A stretch of 64,000 bases of DNA, from assembly GCF_000143415.4 (NCBI RefSeq), contig NW_003314269.1, forward strand, positions 1,632,395 to 1,696,394, read 5' to 3'. A program made the translations under genes and the position numbers. This DNA comes from Selaginella moellendorffii. Its lineage: Eukaryota > Streptophyta > Lycopodiopsida > Selaginellales > Selaginellaceae. The notes beneath the pieces are model-generated. The model made no database searches and was not told where the DNA came from. It saw only the letters and a program-made list of their open reading frames with translations. Below are positions 45,667 through 56,149 of the stretch, in pieces (positions within the stretch are counted from its first letter, which is position 1; each line of letters begins with the position of its first letter).

Positions 45667-46190
45667 TTCTCCTCCTTCCCCGAAATCCACGCAATACCTA
45701 TCGATCCCTCACTGGCATCGGCGAGGCAAGCCGAGAGATCCTGCGCAAAAGAGAGCTCAGCGACCTAGGACGCGCACAGATCTAAGCCCTAGCGAGTGAT
45801 CTCAGCTCGCATGCGCTGCCGAGAGATAGGGATTGGGATCGCGAGGTACAAACCTAGCGGAGCGCGCCCGTGAGAGAGCACACCGACAGAGATCAAGTGC
45901 TGTTCCTCCTTTACCCCCAAAAAACCCCTCCTTCCTCGGTATATGCTCTTTTTCCAGGGGCAGCGAATATGCTAATTCGGTAGCTCGTCGTTGCTGGCGT
46001 GGCAGTAGCTGGAGCGTCCGATCGCGGAAAGCTATCTCCTCGCCGGAATCGACCGCGAAACCTACTAAAAACTTTCCCGCGTGGAAAACAATGACATTTA
46101 TATTTCATCCCTTTTTTCAAATTTTGACAGGGTAACAGGCAAAAGCCCTACCGTACGATAAGTTACGAGAAAAGTTCTACCGTACGAGTT
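45667..46190. other. Gap upstream of VAMP72
   Basis: About 520 bases with no gene seen. It should contain the VAMP72 leader and promoter on the left and the 3' end of the hypothetical gene on the right. Confidence 0.45.
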
Positions 46191-46955
46191 CTAGGGAATT
46201 TCGATTCTTAGATTTCTCTTGGGAGCAGTGAGGCGGCACCGTGGGGCCTCGTCGCCAAACTGGATGTAGTCCGTGAATCTCTTTAGCTTGGGTGGATCCC
46301 TTATCATCCCTTCCTTCACCTTGGTGGAGTTCGTTTTAGATGATCCAGAGATTGTTGCGGAGTTGCTAGAGATTGTTCTTGAGGCCATTGTTTTGCTAGG
46401 AATGGAAACAGGATCCCTGATCTCTGGAGCCAATTCCTTGTTTAATTCCATAGCCTGCTGCTGCTTCAAGATTGTTCTTGAGGTCATTGTTTCGCTAGGA
46501 ACGGAAACATGAACATGATCCTTGATCTTGGCCTCGTCTAGTTCCATTGCCAGCGGCTTCTTCATCACCACTGGTTTCTTTGGAGCCAAAGCATCTCTCT
46601 CCTTTGGGCCATCCTTAACGATCTTAACTTTCACCATTGATGGATCCTTTTTATAAACCCTAACATCTCGCCCTCTATATGTAGACAAAGGTGGCGAGAT
46701 CCAACGGTGGGGCGCGAAAAGGGTGCTGATGTTAACGAGCGAGCGGCAGATATAAACACCGACGAGGCTCTGCTGCATCGCAGGGATCTTTTTGAGCTGT
46801 CTCTCGGATTTCACCAAATGCCTTAAATGGGGAAATTCCATTTCATAAATAAAAAGCACTCTTTTCTTGCAGTGATCGGGCTCGCGCTGCCAATACTGTG
46901 GCTGGATCAGAAATAACGAACACCAACCTCGATGATTCCACGATCGCGGTTCCAT
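46191..46955 (-). CDS. Hypothetical protein with internal duplication
   Basis: Open frame of 254 codons on the minus strand, ATG at 46955. A second plausible start lies at about residue 107 (MVKVKIVKDGPKERDAL). The C-terminal half is hydrophilic, Lys/Ser/Thr-rich and holds a duplicated unit of about 30 residues: AMELDEAKIKDH...SVPSETMTSRTI and AMELNKELAPE...SIPSKTMASRTI. It ends with FTDYIQFGDEAPRCRL. No family recognised and no membrane segment. It lies head-to-head with the GDSL gene (114 bp). Confidence 0.5.
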   Translation of the reverse strand: MEPRSWNHRGWCSLFLIQPQYWQREPDHCKKRVLFIYEMEFPHLRHLVKSERQLKKIPAMQQSLVGVYICRSLVNISTLFAPHRWISPPLSTYRGRDVRVYKKDPSMVKVKIVKDGPKERDALAPKKPVVMKKPLAMELDEAKIKDHVHVSVPSETMTSRTILKQQQAMELNKELAPEIRDPVSIPSKTMASRTISSNSATISGSSKTNSTKVKEGMIRDPPKLKRFTDYIQFGDEAPRCRLTAPKRNLRIEIP

Positions 46956-47069
46956 TTAAGATCAATCGACCGATCAATTGGGCCTCTGTGGAGCAGAGTA
47001 AACGAAGATTTCGTGGCTGGCTATAAGAAATCTCGGTGACTATCCATCGTGAATTCATCCCCGGTCGCC

Positions 47070-48474
47070 ATGGCTCAGCAGCTTTTCCTGCTCTTGATCG
47101 CCCTGCAATTGACGCTTTTCTCCCGATTTCCAGGATTTTGTAAGGCGGCCCAAGTTCCTGCGTTTTTCGTGATCGGAGACTCGCTCGTGGATCCCGGCAA
47201 CAACAATTACATTGTCACGATCGCCAAGAGCAATTTCCCCCCGTATGGCATGCAGTTCGACACGAGAATGCCGACCGGGAGATTCACAAACGGTCGCACT
47301 TCCGCGGATTGGCTCGGCAAGATCTTCTTTCTCTCTTCCTCTGTTTTTTTTTTTTTTTTTCCCCCAAGAGATTCATGAAATCTATGTCGTTTTCTTGGTT
47401 TTTTCAGCTGCATTGCTTGGACTTCCACTCCCTCCGGCATTCCTGGATCCATCACTGACTGCCGTGAATTATCTCCAAGGTGTCAATTTCGCTTCCGCTG
47501 GCTGCGGAATCATCGACGCCACCGGAAACATCTTTGTAAATTCGATCCATTTCTCTCTTTCCTAAGTTGTGAATTCTCCCACTGATCCAAGTTCTTTTTC
47601 TTGGACATACAATCACAGGTTGGGAGGGTTCCACTGTCGGAGCAAGTCACGCAATTGGCGAAGGTGAAGCAACAGATTGCTGGTGTCATCGGGCCTGGGG
47701 CGGCGGAGAACTTGATCGCGAGCTCCATCGTCGCCACCATCGTTGGCAGCAACGATTACATCAACAATTATCTCTTCAAGGCCACCAAGGAGGCCAAGCT
47801 CCCCCCGAAACAGTTCCAGGACCTTCTCATCGCCACATACGCGGAACAAGTAAAGGTTTGTGTGCCAAACGATTCATCTCTCATAGATCTCTAGCAAACC
47901 ACACTGGCTTCCAAAAGATTAAACTCTCCCTCGCAGAGGCTCTACGATATTGGTGTGCGCAAGCTCATCGCCTTCAACATCCCGCCGATTGGCTGCATCC
48001 CTCGCTCGCTCGCATTCTACGGCAGCAAGAACGGGGAATGCATCCAGTTTGTCAACGACTTCGCCATCAATTTCAACAAGGAATTCAAGCCTTTGATCCA
48101 GAAGCTGCGCAAGACGCTCTCGGGGCTGGAAATCGTCCACACGGATTCGTATAAGGAAGTCACCACAATCTACAACAATCCCTCGAATTTCGGTATAAAC
48201 CACCCAAGATCCGAAACTCTGTTCTTCTCACAAGTTCGTCTCTTCCATCTCAGGGTTTACATTCAACTCGATTGCGTGCTGCGGCAAAGGACGGTACAAT
48301 GGTTTGATTCAATGCCTGCCTCACTTTCCATCTTGCCGGGACTACGACCAGCGCATTTTCTTTGATTCCTTCCACACCACCGCGAGGGCCAACAACATCG
48401 TCGCGAATTTCACGTATTTTGGAGGCCAGGAATTCAATGATCCCATCAGCGTGCAGCAGCTGGCATCGCTCTAG
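47070..48474 (+). CDS. GDSL esterase/lipase, secreted
   Basis: Exons 47070-47316, 47408-47535, 47619-47855, 47937-48192 and 48254-48474. Signal peptide (residues 3-25). The catalytic Ser is in [15 protein letters not shown] (block I); [10 protein letters not shown] (block II) and [11 protein letters not shown] (block III) carry the oxyanion Gly and Asn. Block V lies within [12 protein letters not shown], which holds the catalytic Asp and His. Plant GDSL hydrolases of this group act in the apoplast on lipid esters or cutin-related substrates. Intron 1 uses GC instead of GT at its donor; the other introns are GT-AG. The joined frame is open. Regulation unknown. Confidence 0.9.
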
Positions 48475-48695
48475 AAATCTCATGTGATCTCACTCGCATC
48501 AAAAGAATCTCAAACGCTTGAAACTTTGATGTCGAGAGAGAGAGACTTCTCTTAGCCCTTGGATGCGTTGCTCGGTGGACGGCGGCGATCTTGCTTAGGA
48601 CCTCTTTATATCTCTTCGCTTTGTAGGGCTCTTTCATTGCTAGCGTTTTAGGGTTCTTGGGCTAGGTTTCTTGGCGCATCGCGCTCCCGGCCACG

Positions 48696-49400
48696 ATGTC
48701 GCTCTCCAAGAGCTCCAAGATGCTCAACTACATCAACTACAGGATGCGGGTAACGATCCAGGACGGGCGGCAGCTGGTGGGCAAGTTCATGGCCTTCGAT
48801 CGCCACATGAACTTCGTGCTGGGCGACACGGAGGAGTTCCGGCGGCTACCGCCCAAGAAGGGCGCGGGCAAGCAGCAGGGCGGCGAGGAGCGAGAGGATC
48901 GGCGGACGCTCGGCCTGATCCTCCTGCGCGGCGAGGAGGTAGTGTCCATGACAGTGGAGGGGCCGCCGCCACAGGAGCAGTCCAAGGGGGCGGGGATCGC
49001 GCCGCCAGGGCAAGGAATGGGGCGCGCGGCCGGGCGGGGGATGCCGATGCCCATGGCGGCGCAGCCGGGGCTAGCGGGGCCTGGGCGGGGCGTGGGCGGC
49101 CCAGCTCCCGGTCTGATGCGGCCGCCACCCACGGTCTCGGCGGGGCCGGTGACGTATCCTCCTCCACAGCGGCCGCCGCCCATGACCCCGGGGGTGATCC
49201 GGCCGGGGATGGCGCCGTTTGGGCAGCGGCCGATGGCTCCTCCGCCGATGATGCGGCCCGGGGGTCCGCCGCCAGCCATGGGAGCGCCGCCGCGGCCCGG
49301 GATGCCGCCGCCCAATTTCGCTGGAGGTGCGCCGCCCAGGCCTGGAGGGCCGCCGGTGTTCCCTGGGAGGCCGCCGGTTATGCAGCCTCCACCGCAGTGA
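48696..49400 (+). CDS. SmB: Spliceosomal Sm protein B/B'
   Basis: Single exon, 234 residues, ATG at 48696. The Sm fold starts [20 protein letters not shown], with Sm1 ([21 protein letters not shown]) and, after a short basic insert, Sm2 ([18 protein letters not shown]). The second half is low-complexity Gly/Pro/Met/Arg (PPPGMR-like), typical of SmB, which is part of the heptameric ring of U1, U2, U4 and U5 snRNPs. Upstream the leader contains ttagggttcttgggctagg. No intron seen. Confidence 0.94.
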   Translation: MSLSKSSKMLNYINYRMRVTIQDGRQLVGKFMAFDRHMNFVLGDTEEFRRLPPKKGAGKQQGGEEREDRRTLGLILLRGEEVVSMTVEGPPPQEQSKGAGIAPPGQGMGRAAGRGMPMPMAAQPGLAGPGRGVGGPAPGLMRPPPTVSAGPVTYPPPQRPPPMTPGVIRPGMAPFGQRPMAPPPMMRPGGPPPAMGAPPRPGMPPPNFAGGAPPRPGGPPVFPGRPPVMQPPPQ

Positions 49401-49841
49401 GAGGAAGGATTGGACGTGGAATGGATTGGAGTGGCAGTGGCGATCACTTGAGGATGATTGTAAGTTTTTTCTTGTTCTTCTCTTGGGCTGGACGGTGTTT
49501 GATGGTACTCTTGTTTAAGGCAGAGCTATGTAGCTAAAGAAAAAAGAAAATTCACTTCTCGACTAATGCAAGACTATAGCTTCAAGTAAGTTTCACTATT
49601 TTGTCACAAGTTATAACTTCTCTCTTTTCTTTCAGCGAGGAACAGCCGAGTTACAGAGTTAAGTTCTTCTCGAAGAGCTCCTTACTAGTGTATCAATGGA
49701 TCGATGTTTTGTTTCTCTTGTTTCTCTTTACTACGACGCAGAGCTCCTCTTGTTCTTCCTATCCTAATGTATCAATGGTTTCACTAAGTTCTTCTAGATC
49801 TCTGGAGTTCTCTAAGAGCTCCTCTTGTTCGTACTAATGTA

Positions 49842-51995
49842 TCAATCGATCGATGCTTCGACCGGTGTTCCTGGAGTTAGATAACAAGATCTAACGCGCT
49901 CTAGAAGCCTGGCCTCTTCCTCCGCCATCCCGGCGCTCCCATAGACGTTCGCCATCAACACGTACGCCGCTGGCCCGTCCGGATCAATCCCCAGCAGCGA
50001 CTCAAACGCCACGCTCGCGACGTCCAAGTTCTTCCACTTGACGCAGGTGCTCAGCACGGTCGTCCAAGTCACGGAGCTCGGCCTGTGCGGCATTGCCGCC
50101 ACCTCCGCCAAGGCTTCCTCGAGCCGGTTCGCCCTCCCCAGCATGTCCACCAGGCAGTGGTAGTGCTCGATGCCCGCCTCTATCCGGTAACTCTCCACCA
50201 TAGCGGCGAAGGCCCGGCGTCCATGGTCGACCAGCCCGGCATGGCCGTAGGCCGCGAGAAGCGCCAGGAAAGTGATACCGTCGGGTTCCAGGCCTTGGTC
50301 CTTGATCGCCCACAAGAGATCCACCACAAGGCGGTAGCTCCCCTGACGGCTAAACCCCGCGGCCAGCGCGTTCCAGGTCACAACGTCGACGCTCGCCAGG
50401 GACTGGAAGACGAGCTCGGCGTCGGCCATCCTGCCAGACTTGCCGTAGAAGTCGACGAGCGCGTTGTGGACGAAGGCGTCAGTCTCCAGCCCGGCCTTGC
50501 AGAGTCGCCAGTGGATGTCTCGCGCGGCTCCCAGAGACGCGAGCCCGGCACAGGCCGCGAGGGCCGAGGCGTACGAGGCTGGATCCGGCGAGCAGCCTCG
50601 GCGGTCCATCTCGAGGAAGAGCTGCAGCGCTCGCTCGTCCAGGCCGTTGTCCAGGTGCCCCGCTATCAAGGCGTTCCACGAGACGAGATCATGCTCCGCC
50701 ATCCTGTCGAAAGCTCTCGTCGCGTCCTGGAGGCTGCCGCACTTGGAGTAGAAATCCACCAGCGTGTTCCCCACGAACATGTCCGTGACGTCGTATCGTT
50801 CCTTGGCGGCCTGCGAGTGGAGCTCCATTCCTCTCTCCAGGCTCGCAAGCTTGATCGCCATCCTTGTACCATCCGGGAGTATTTCCAACCGAGCTTCTTC
50901 TTTGGCTGCCAAGTTGGTGCACGCCATCAGTCCCGCCACGAAAGTTCTTGCATTGGGCTCGCAGCCCCGTGCTCTCATCGATCCAAGGAGCTCGAGGGCA
51001 GTCTCCGCTCGATCGCCCTCCACCGCTCCGAGCATCAGTGCCGTGAACGAGACAACGTCGTGGCGTGGCATCCGATCGAAGACGCGGCGAGCATCCAGCA
51101 AGCTCCCGGATTTGGAGTAGGCATCCACCAGCGTGTTGCTCAGGCACACGTCGAAGTTCTTCCCGGAGGTAGCGGCCTGGGAGTGGATCTCCATCACCTT
51201 TCGCAAGCTCTCGAGCTTCACCACCATCGCTGGATGAGCTTCTGGCACTAGGATTCTTTTGCCAGTTTCTTTCCCAGCGACGATCGAGCATGCCGTGAGA
51301 GCAGCAGTGAAGCACAGGCGATCCGGAGCACAGCCTTGCGATCTCATCCGCGAGAAGAGCTCGAGAACAAGCTCCCCCTCGCCGGCGGCCGCGTAGCCGA
51401 GCATCAGTGACGTCCATGCCACCACGTCTCGGTGTGGCATTCGATCGAAAGCCTTGGCAGCGTCGGCCATGCTTCCAAACTTCGCGTACATGTCCACCAG
51501 CGTGTTCCCGACAAATCTATCCGTGTCGAAGCCGCGCTGGGCCGCCTGCTCGTGAACCCATCGCCCCTTCTCGATCGCCATGGGTCGGTCCACCGCTGCC
51601 ATGCTCGAGCACGCCAGGATCACCGCTACAAACGTCCTGGCGTTTGGATCACAGCCACTGCGCCGCATTGCATAGAAGAGATCGAGCGCCACATGGCCGC
51701 GGCCATTGTCGGCGTAGCCAAGGATGAGCGCTGTCCAGCTGACCACGTCGTGGGAGCGCATCGCCTGGAAGATCGCGTGAGCGCTGCCCATGGCGCCGCA
51801 TTTGGCGTACATGTGGAGGAGCGCTGTGGCGACGAGAGTGTTCGAGGCATAGCCGGAGTCGAGCGCGCGAGAGTGGAGGATCTTCCCTCGCTCCAAGTCC
51901 CTGGAGCTGCCGCAGGATTTCAATGCGCTGAGCAGCGAGGAGAGGGATACCTTCCCGGCGCCTGGCGACGCCATCGCCTGGCTGGATCGTAGCAT
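49842..51995 (-). CDS. PLS-type pentatricopeptide repeat protein
   Basis: Single exon, 717 residues, ATG at 51995. After a short N-terminus, about 17 PPR motifs run with the P-L-S rhythm, including VVSWTALILGYADNGRGHV, WNALIAGHLDNGLDERALQL and FLALLAAYGHAGLVDHGRRA. The end has E-type motifs (SVTWTTVLSTCVKWKNLD and AYVLMANVYGSAGMAEEEAR) without a DYW domain. Expected to be targeted to plastid or mitochondrion for site-specific RNA editing. Head-to-head with VAPYRIN (186 bp). Very GC-rich; no lesion. Confidence 0.92.
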   Translation of the reverse strand: MLRSSQAMASPGAGKVSLSSLLSALKSCGSSRDLERGKILHSRALDSGYASNTLVATALLHMYAKCGAMGSAHAIFQAMRSHDVVSWTALILGYADNGRGHVALDLFYAMRRSGCDPNARTFVAVILACSSMAAVDRPMAIEKGRWVHEQAAQRGFDTDRFVGNTLVDMYAKFGSMADAAKAFDRMPHRDVVAWTSLMLGYAAAGEGELVLELFSRMRSQGCAPDRLCFTAALTACSIVAGKETGKRILVPEAHPAMVVKLESLRKVMEIHSQAATSGKNFDVCLSNTLVDAYSKSGSLLDARRVFDRMPRHDVVSFTALMLGAVEGDRAETALELLGSMRARGCEPNARTFVAGLMACTNLAAKEEARLEILPDGTRMAIKLASLERGMELHSQAAKERYDVTDMFVGNTLVDFYSKCGSLQDATRAFDRMAEHDLVSWNALIAGHLDNGLDERALQLFLEMDRRGCSPDPASYASALAACAGLASLGAARDIHWRLCKAGLETDAFVHNALVDFYGKSGRMADAELVFQSLASVDVVTWNALAAGFSRQGSYRLVVDLLWAIKDQGLEPDGITFLALLAAYGHAGLVDHGRRAFAAMVESYRIEAGIEHYHCLVDMLGRANRLEEALAEVAAMPHRPSSVTWTTVLSTCVKWKNLDVASVAFESLLGIDPDGPAAYVLMANVYGSAGMAEEEARLLERVRSCYLTPGTPVEASID

Positions 51996-52181
51996 TCTCC
52001 ATCGCCAAAAGCCCTAGCCCAGAGTTCCCGCCTTTGCGAAGAACCCTAAGTTACGAAGCTATGCATTTGCAATATCGCCCCCTTGTGTCGTCTTCGCTCG
52101 CATCGCGCCATGAATCCCAAGGCTTGACAGCGAGTCCTCTTGCCCTGGATGATTCTCACGCTTCAAGGGATCAATCTCGCC
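51996..52181. promoter_or_regulatory. Head-to-head promoter, PPR / VAPYRIN
   Basis: 186 bases between divergent ATGs. Contains gaaccctaag (52039-52048), a telo-box-like element near the PPR side. It is the only space for both promoters. Confidence 0.45.
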
Positions 52182-53678
52182 ATGGATCGGCTGGTGGTCG
52201 TCGATCCCACAGAGGTAAGGCTCCATCTCGAGGACCACATCGATGGATCTTCGTCCCACACGGCCACTGTCCACCTCCACAGCGTCCTCCACACCATGCC
52301 CGTGGCATTCAAGATCCAGCCCATGGTCGCCAGCAAATACAGCGTCAAGCCCTCGCTGGGGATGATCCCGCCGCTGGGAGGCGTCAATCTGGAAATCTCG
52401 CTCCTCCCTAGCTCCTCCTCGTCGCGGTTCTTCAGCGTGGATGGATTCGAGGTGAAATCCGTGGTGGTCGCCGGCGCTGGGAAATCCAAGGAGTGGTTCA
52501 CACCCCAGAAGCGCGTCGTCTACACCGATATCAGCCTCAAGGTCCGGATTATCGGCGGGATCGTGCTGCGCGATGCGATAATCCGCGGCGCCATGGACGA
52601 CGCCCGCCAGGTTCTTGAGAGCGGCACGAATCCGGATACCTGGAACACGCAGGGATTGACGGCGCTCCACCTCGCGATCCAGAGCCGGCGCCCCGACATG
52701 GTCCAGCTCCTGCTGGGATTCGGCGCTCGCGTGGATTCCAAGACGATGAACGCCGACGGCCACACCCCGCTCCACTGCGCGGCGATGGTCGGCCACACCG
52801 TAATATTGGAGATGCTGCTCGCGCGCGGCGCCGATCCGGAGCGCGCGGATTCCAGCGGCTGGCGCCCGATCCATCACGCCGCGAGCAGTGGATCCCTGGA
52901 GCCGCTAGGGGTGCTGAGCAAGATCTGCGACGTGAATGCCCCAATCGGCGACGGGAGAACAGCGCTGCATCTAGCGGCGATCGGCGGCAACGCCGATAGC
53001 GTCCAGATCCTGGCACAGAGCGGCGCCGATGTGAGCGCTAGAACGGTGGACGGGAAGACGGCGCTCCACCTCGCGGCGACGCAGGGCAACAACGTCGCCA
53101 TAGCCAAGCTCCTCATCAAATGTGGCGCCGATCGGGGAGCCGTCGATTGGAATGGACGGACGGCCTACGATGAGGCCGTTGAGTTAGGGCAGGAAAGTTT
53201 GTTTGCCCTACTCCAGGTTCCAGAGAATGTGGCCTCGCCGGCGCCGCTAGGGGATGATCTCGAAGAGCTCCTCCGCAACGCCGCCTGGTCGGGCGATTTG
53301 CGGGGCGTGAGGAGATGTCTCAAGCGTGGCGCCGCTGTGAATGCTTGCGATCGGTATGGATGGACTGCTCTCCACTGCGCGGCATTCAAAGGCCATGCTG
53401 AGATCGTCAAGCGGCTGCTGGAGAGCTGCCAGAGCAAGGAGGAGGCGTGCGCGATCGATGAGCAGGGTTACAGTGCGCTGCATTGCGCGGTGGAATCCGG
53501 GCACCGGGAAGTGGTGAAGATCTTGGTAGGCTGCGAGATGATCGAGATCAATGGTGTGACGCGGGAGGGATTGAGCGCGCTGGATATGGCGCTGGCGCTG
53601 GAGCACGGCGGGATGGTGCGCACGCTCGTCAATGCTGGGGCTCGGGCCTGTGTGGCCAATTTGATAATCGATGAGTGA
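52182..53678 (+). CDS. VPY: VAPYRIN (MSP domain plus ankyrin repeats; mycorrhizal symbiosis)
   Basis: Single exon, 498 residues; the ATG at 52182 is chosen over upstream in-frame CTG/ATG options because MDRLVVVDPTEV matches the family start. The N-terminal major-sperm-protein (VAP) domain contains TMPVAFKIQPMVASKYSVKP and GMIPPLGGVNLEISLL. About ten ankyrin repeats follow (LTALHLAIQSRRPDMVQLLL, TPLHCAAMVGHTVILEMLLA, YSALHCAVESGHREVVKILV). The combination MSP plus ankyrin is unique to VAPYRIN, which in seed plants is required for arbuscules and intracellular passage of arbuscular mycorrhizal fungi. That the lycophyte keeps it fits its symbiosis. No lesion. A plain ankyrin protein is unlikely because of the MSP part. 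Confidence 0.93.
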   Translation: MDRLVVVDPTEVRLHLEDHIDGSSSHTATVHLHSVLHTMPVAFKIQPMVASKYSVKPSLGMIPPLGGVNLEISLLPSSSSSRFFSVDGFEVKSVVVAGAGKSKEWFTPQKRVVYTDISLKVRIIGGIVLRDAIIRGAMDDARQVLESGTNPDTWNTQGLTALHLAIQSRRPDMVQLLLGFGARVDSKTMNADGHTPLHCAAMVGHTVILEMLLARGADPERADSSGWRPIHHAASSGSLEPLGVLSKICDVNAPIGDGRTALHLAAIGGNADSVQILAQSGADVSARTVDGKTALHLAATQGNNVAIAKLLIKCGADRGAVDWNGRTAYDEAVELGQESLFALLQVPENVASPAPLGDDLEELLRNAAWSGDLRGVRRCLKRGAAVNACDRYGWTALHCAAFKGHAEIVKRLLESCQSKEEACAIDEQGYSALHCAVESGHREVVKILVGCEMIEINGVTREGLSALDMALALEHGGMVRTLVNAGARACVANLIIDE

Positions 53679-53788
53679 CATGGGCTTCGATTGATCGATC
53701 TTGTTTTGATAATTGATTGGTAAGAGTGTTTCCAATGAAACGAACTCCAGAGAACTCGTCGATCAGTGAGAAATTCGAGCGAGCGCCC

Positions 53789-56092
53789 TCAAGAACAATC
53801 GAATGCTTCCAGCGGGTCGTGATCATCAATCTTGGAAACCAGCTCCCCGCGGCTAGCGATTCCACTCGCGAATGCGTTGGAGAGCAAGACGTAGGACGAT
53901 CCACTCCTGGGCGCCAGGCGCGAGACCATCTCCGCGGCTCGCAAGCTCCCCTGTGTGTCACTGTGCTGCTTACACGCCGTCAGCAAGGCCGTCCACGCCA
54001 CCGCGTCCGGGACGAAAGGCATGGTATCGATCAGCTCCCGCGCTTGATCCAGCAGCTTGAGACGCCCCAGCATGTCCACCACGCTCGAGTAGTGCTCCCG
54101 GTTCGGATCGTGGAAGAAATCCCCGACCATCCTCCGGAAGAACTCTCCCCCCCTGGAGAGCTCCCCGAGATGGCTGCAACCCGCGAGGATCGAGAGGAAA
54201 GTCACGTCGTCGGGAGAGATCCCTGCCAGGAGCATGTAGCTCAGGAGCTCCAGCCCCTGCTCGAGGTAGCCATTGTGAGCGCACGCCGCGATCGCCACTG
54301 TCCAGGAGACCTCGTCGTGCTCGGGCATGGCGGAGAAGATCGCGCGGGCCTCGCGGACGTGACCATTGCGAGCGTAGGACACCACCATGCAGTTCCAGGC
54401 GATCACGTCCCTCTGCGGCATTCGATCGAAGAAGCTCTTGGCGGAGGCGGTATGCCCCGACTGGGCATAGCCGCCCAGCATCGTCGACCAGGAGGCGAGC
54501 GTCCTCTCGGGCATCCGGTCGAAGAGCGATCGCGTCTCGGGCATCCGATCGGCGCCGGCGAAGGAGGCCATCACCGTGTTGCAGCACACGGCATTGGTGG
54601 CGGGCATCCGATCGAAGACGCGCTTGGCCTCCGCGAGCTGCTGGTTCTGGAGGTAGCCGGCAACGAGCGCCGCCCAGGAGATCACGTCCTTCTGCGGCAT
54701 CGTGTCGAAGACAGCCTTGGCTCTATCGAGCTGCCCGTCGCTGGCGTTCGCGGAGAGCATCGAGGTGGAGCACTGGAGGTCGATGGCTTGATCCGGGATG
54801 GCGGCGAATTCCCTCCTGGCGGCGTCGATCTCGCCCGCCACCGTGCACGCCACGATCACGTTCGTCCAGGAGATGAGATTCCACATTGGCATCCTCTCAA
54901 ACAGCCCCCGGGACTGCTTGATCCGGCCGCTCGCCGAGTAGCCCGTGATCATCACGTTCCAGGAGACGACGTTCCTCTGCGGCGCCCTGTCGAAGATCTC
55001 CTTCGCTTGATCCATGCTGGGCTGCCCCTCCTGGGCATACGACTGGATCATCGTCGCCCAGGATACCACGTCGCGCTGGGGCATTCGATCGAAGGCCGCT
55101 CTCGCGAGGAAGATCTGGCTGGTCTGCGCGTAGGCCGTGATGATCGCGTTCCAAGACACGAAGTCGTGCTCGGGCGCTCGATCGAAGCGCTCCTTGGCGT
55201 CCTCCACCAGGAGATTGTCCGCGAACGCCTGGATCATCACGTTCCAAGAGACGATGTTCAAGGCTGGCATCTTGGAGAGGAGAGCTCGCGCTTCCTCCAA
55301 TCGCCCGCTCTGGCTATATGTTGCTACCATCGCCGTCCATGACACCACCTCTCGCTGGGGCATCGAATCGAACACCTTCTTGGCGAGCGCTTCATCCTGG
55401 CCCTGCGCGCATCCGTCGATGATCGCGTTCCAGGAGACGAAGTTCCTGGCCGGCATCCGGAAAAACATCGCCTGCGCTACCTGGAGATTCCCATTCTGGG
55501 CATATGCGGTGATCATCGCGTTCCAGGCGACCAGATCTCTCTCCGGCATCGTCAAGAACATCGCTCTGGCGTCCTCGGGCTTGCCACGCTTCGCCAGCGC
55601 CACAAGAATCGCCGTGGATGTGACGACGGTCCAGCGCGGGAGGAGATCGAAAACGTGCCTTGCGTGCTCAAGATCCCCGATCTTGACAAATGCGCCGATG
55701 AGGCAACTCCACGCCACGGAATCTCTGCCGCCGGGGATGCGATCGAAGAGATTCTTGGCGTCCCAGGGCCTGCCGTTGTGCGCGTAGACGGTGAGCATCG
55801 TGATCCAGGAGAACCTGTTCTTGCTGTGATCGTCCATGCCGTCGAAGATCTCCCGCGCCTCGCGGACGCTGCCGCATTCGCCATACATGTGGAGCAGCGC
55901 ATTGCATAGGAAGACGTCGGTGGAGAGGCCATGGCTCCAGATCTGGGCGTGCACGCGCCGCCCGCGCGAAATATCCCTGGAAGCGGTGCAAGAACGCACT
56001 AGCTGGACGAATTCTTGCTCCTGCCGCAATGCGATCGAGCTCTTGCTCCTGGTGGCGATCAATCGGCAGGACAAGCGCTGGCATTGCCGCAT
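53789..56092 (-). CDS. PLS-type pentatricopeptide repeat protein (block B, intact)
   Basis: Single exon, 767 residues, ATG at 56092, stop at 53789-53791. About 20 PPR motifs; typical are RFSWITMLTVYAHNGRPWDA, DLVAWNAMITAYAQNGNLQV and TLASWSTMLGGYAQSGHTAS. E-type motifs follow near the end (AVAWTALLTACKQHSDTQGS), without a DYW domain. The N-terminus is Arg/Gln/Ser-rich and could be a targeting peptide. This is the only intact copy; broken relatives lie at 18519-18765, 29245-30085 and 59700-60532. It probably recognises an organelle RNA, target unknown. Divergent from the JMJ31-like remnant to its right. Confidence 0.93.
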   Translation of the reverse strand: MRQCQRLSCRLIATRSKSSIALRQEQEFVQLVRSCTASRDISRGRRVHAQIWSHGLSTDVFLCNALLHMYGECGSVREAREIFDGMDDHSKNRFSWITMLTVYAHNGRPWDAKNLFDRIPGGRDSVAWSCLIGAFVKIGDLEHARHVFDLLPRWTVVTSTAILVALAKRGKPEDARAMFLTMPERDLVAWNAMITAYAQNGNLQVAQAMFFRMPARNFVSWNAIIDGCAQGQDEALAKKVFDSMPQREVVSWTAMVATYSQSGRLEEARALLSKMPALNIVSWNVMIQAFADNLLVEDAKERFDRAPEHDFVSWNAIITAYAQTSQIFLARAAFDRMPQRDVVSWATMIQSYAQEGQPSMDQAKEIFDRAPQRNVVSWNVMITGYSASGRIKQSRGLFERMPMWNLISWTNVIVACTVAGEIDAARREFAAIPDQAIDLQCSTSMLSANASDGQLDRAKAVFDTMPQKDVISWAALVAGYLQNQQLAEAKRVFDRMPATNAVCCNTVMASFAGADRMPETRSLFDRMPERTLASWSTMLGGYAQSGHTASAKSFFDRMPQRDVIAWNCMVVSYARNGHVREARAIFSAMPEHDEVSWTVAIAACAHNGYLEQGLELLSYMLLAGISPDDVTFLSILAGCSHLGELSRGGEFFRRMVGDFFHDPNREHYSSVVDMLGRLKLLDQARELIDTMPFVPDAVAWTALLTACKQHSDTQGSLRAAEMVSRLAPRSGSSYVLLSNAFASGIASRGELVSKIDDHDPLEAFDCS

Positions 56093-56149
56093 ACACTAGC
56101 CCAAAATCCTCTTACCTCTCGCTAGGGTTCTTCATTTTTAACGTTTGGC

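Noticed and set aside
48671-49537. Alternative 288-codon frame across SmB
   Set aside because: Gly/Ala low-complexity shadow of the SmB proline-rich tail.
50085-51251. Long plus-strand open frames opposite the PPR genes (also at 53717-55342)
   Set aside because: Antisense shadows of GC-rich PPR repeats; no start context or family.
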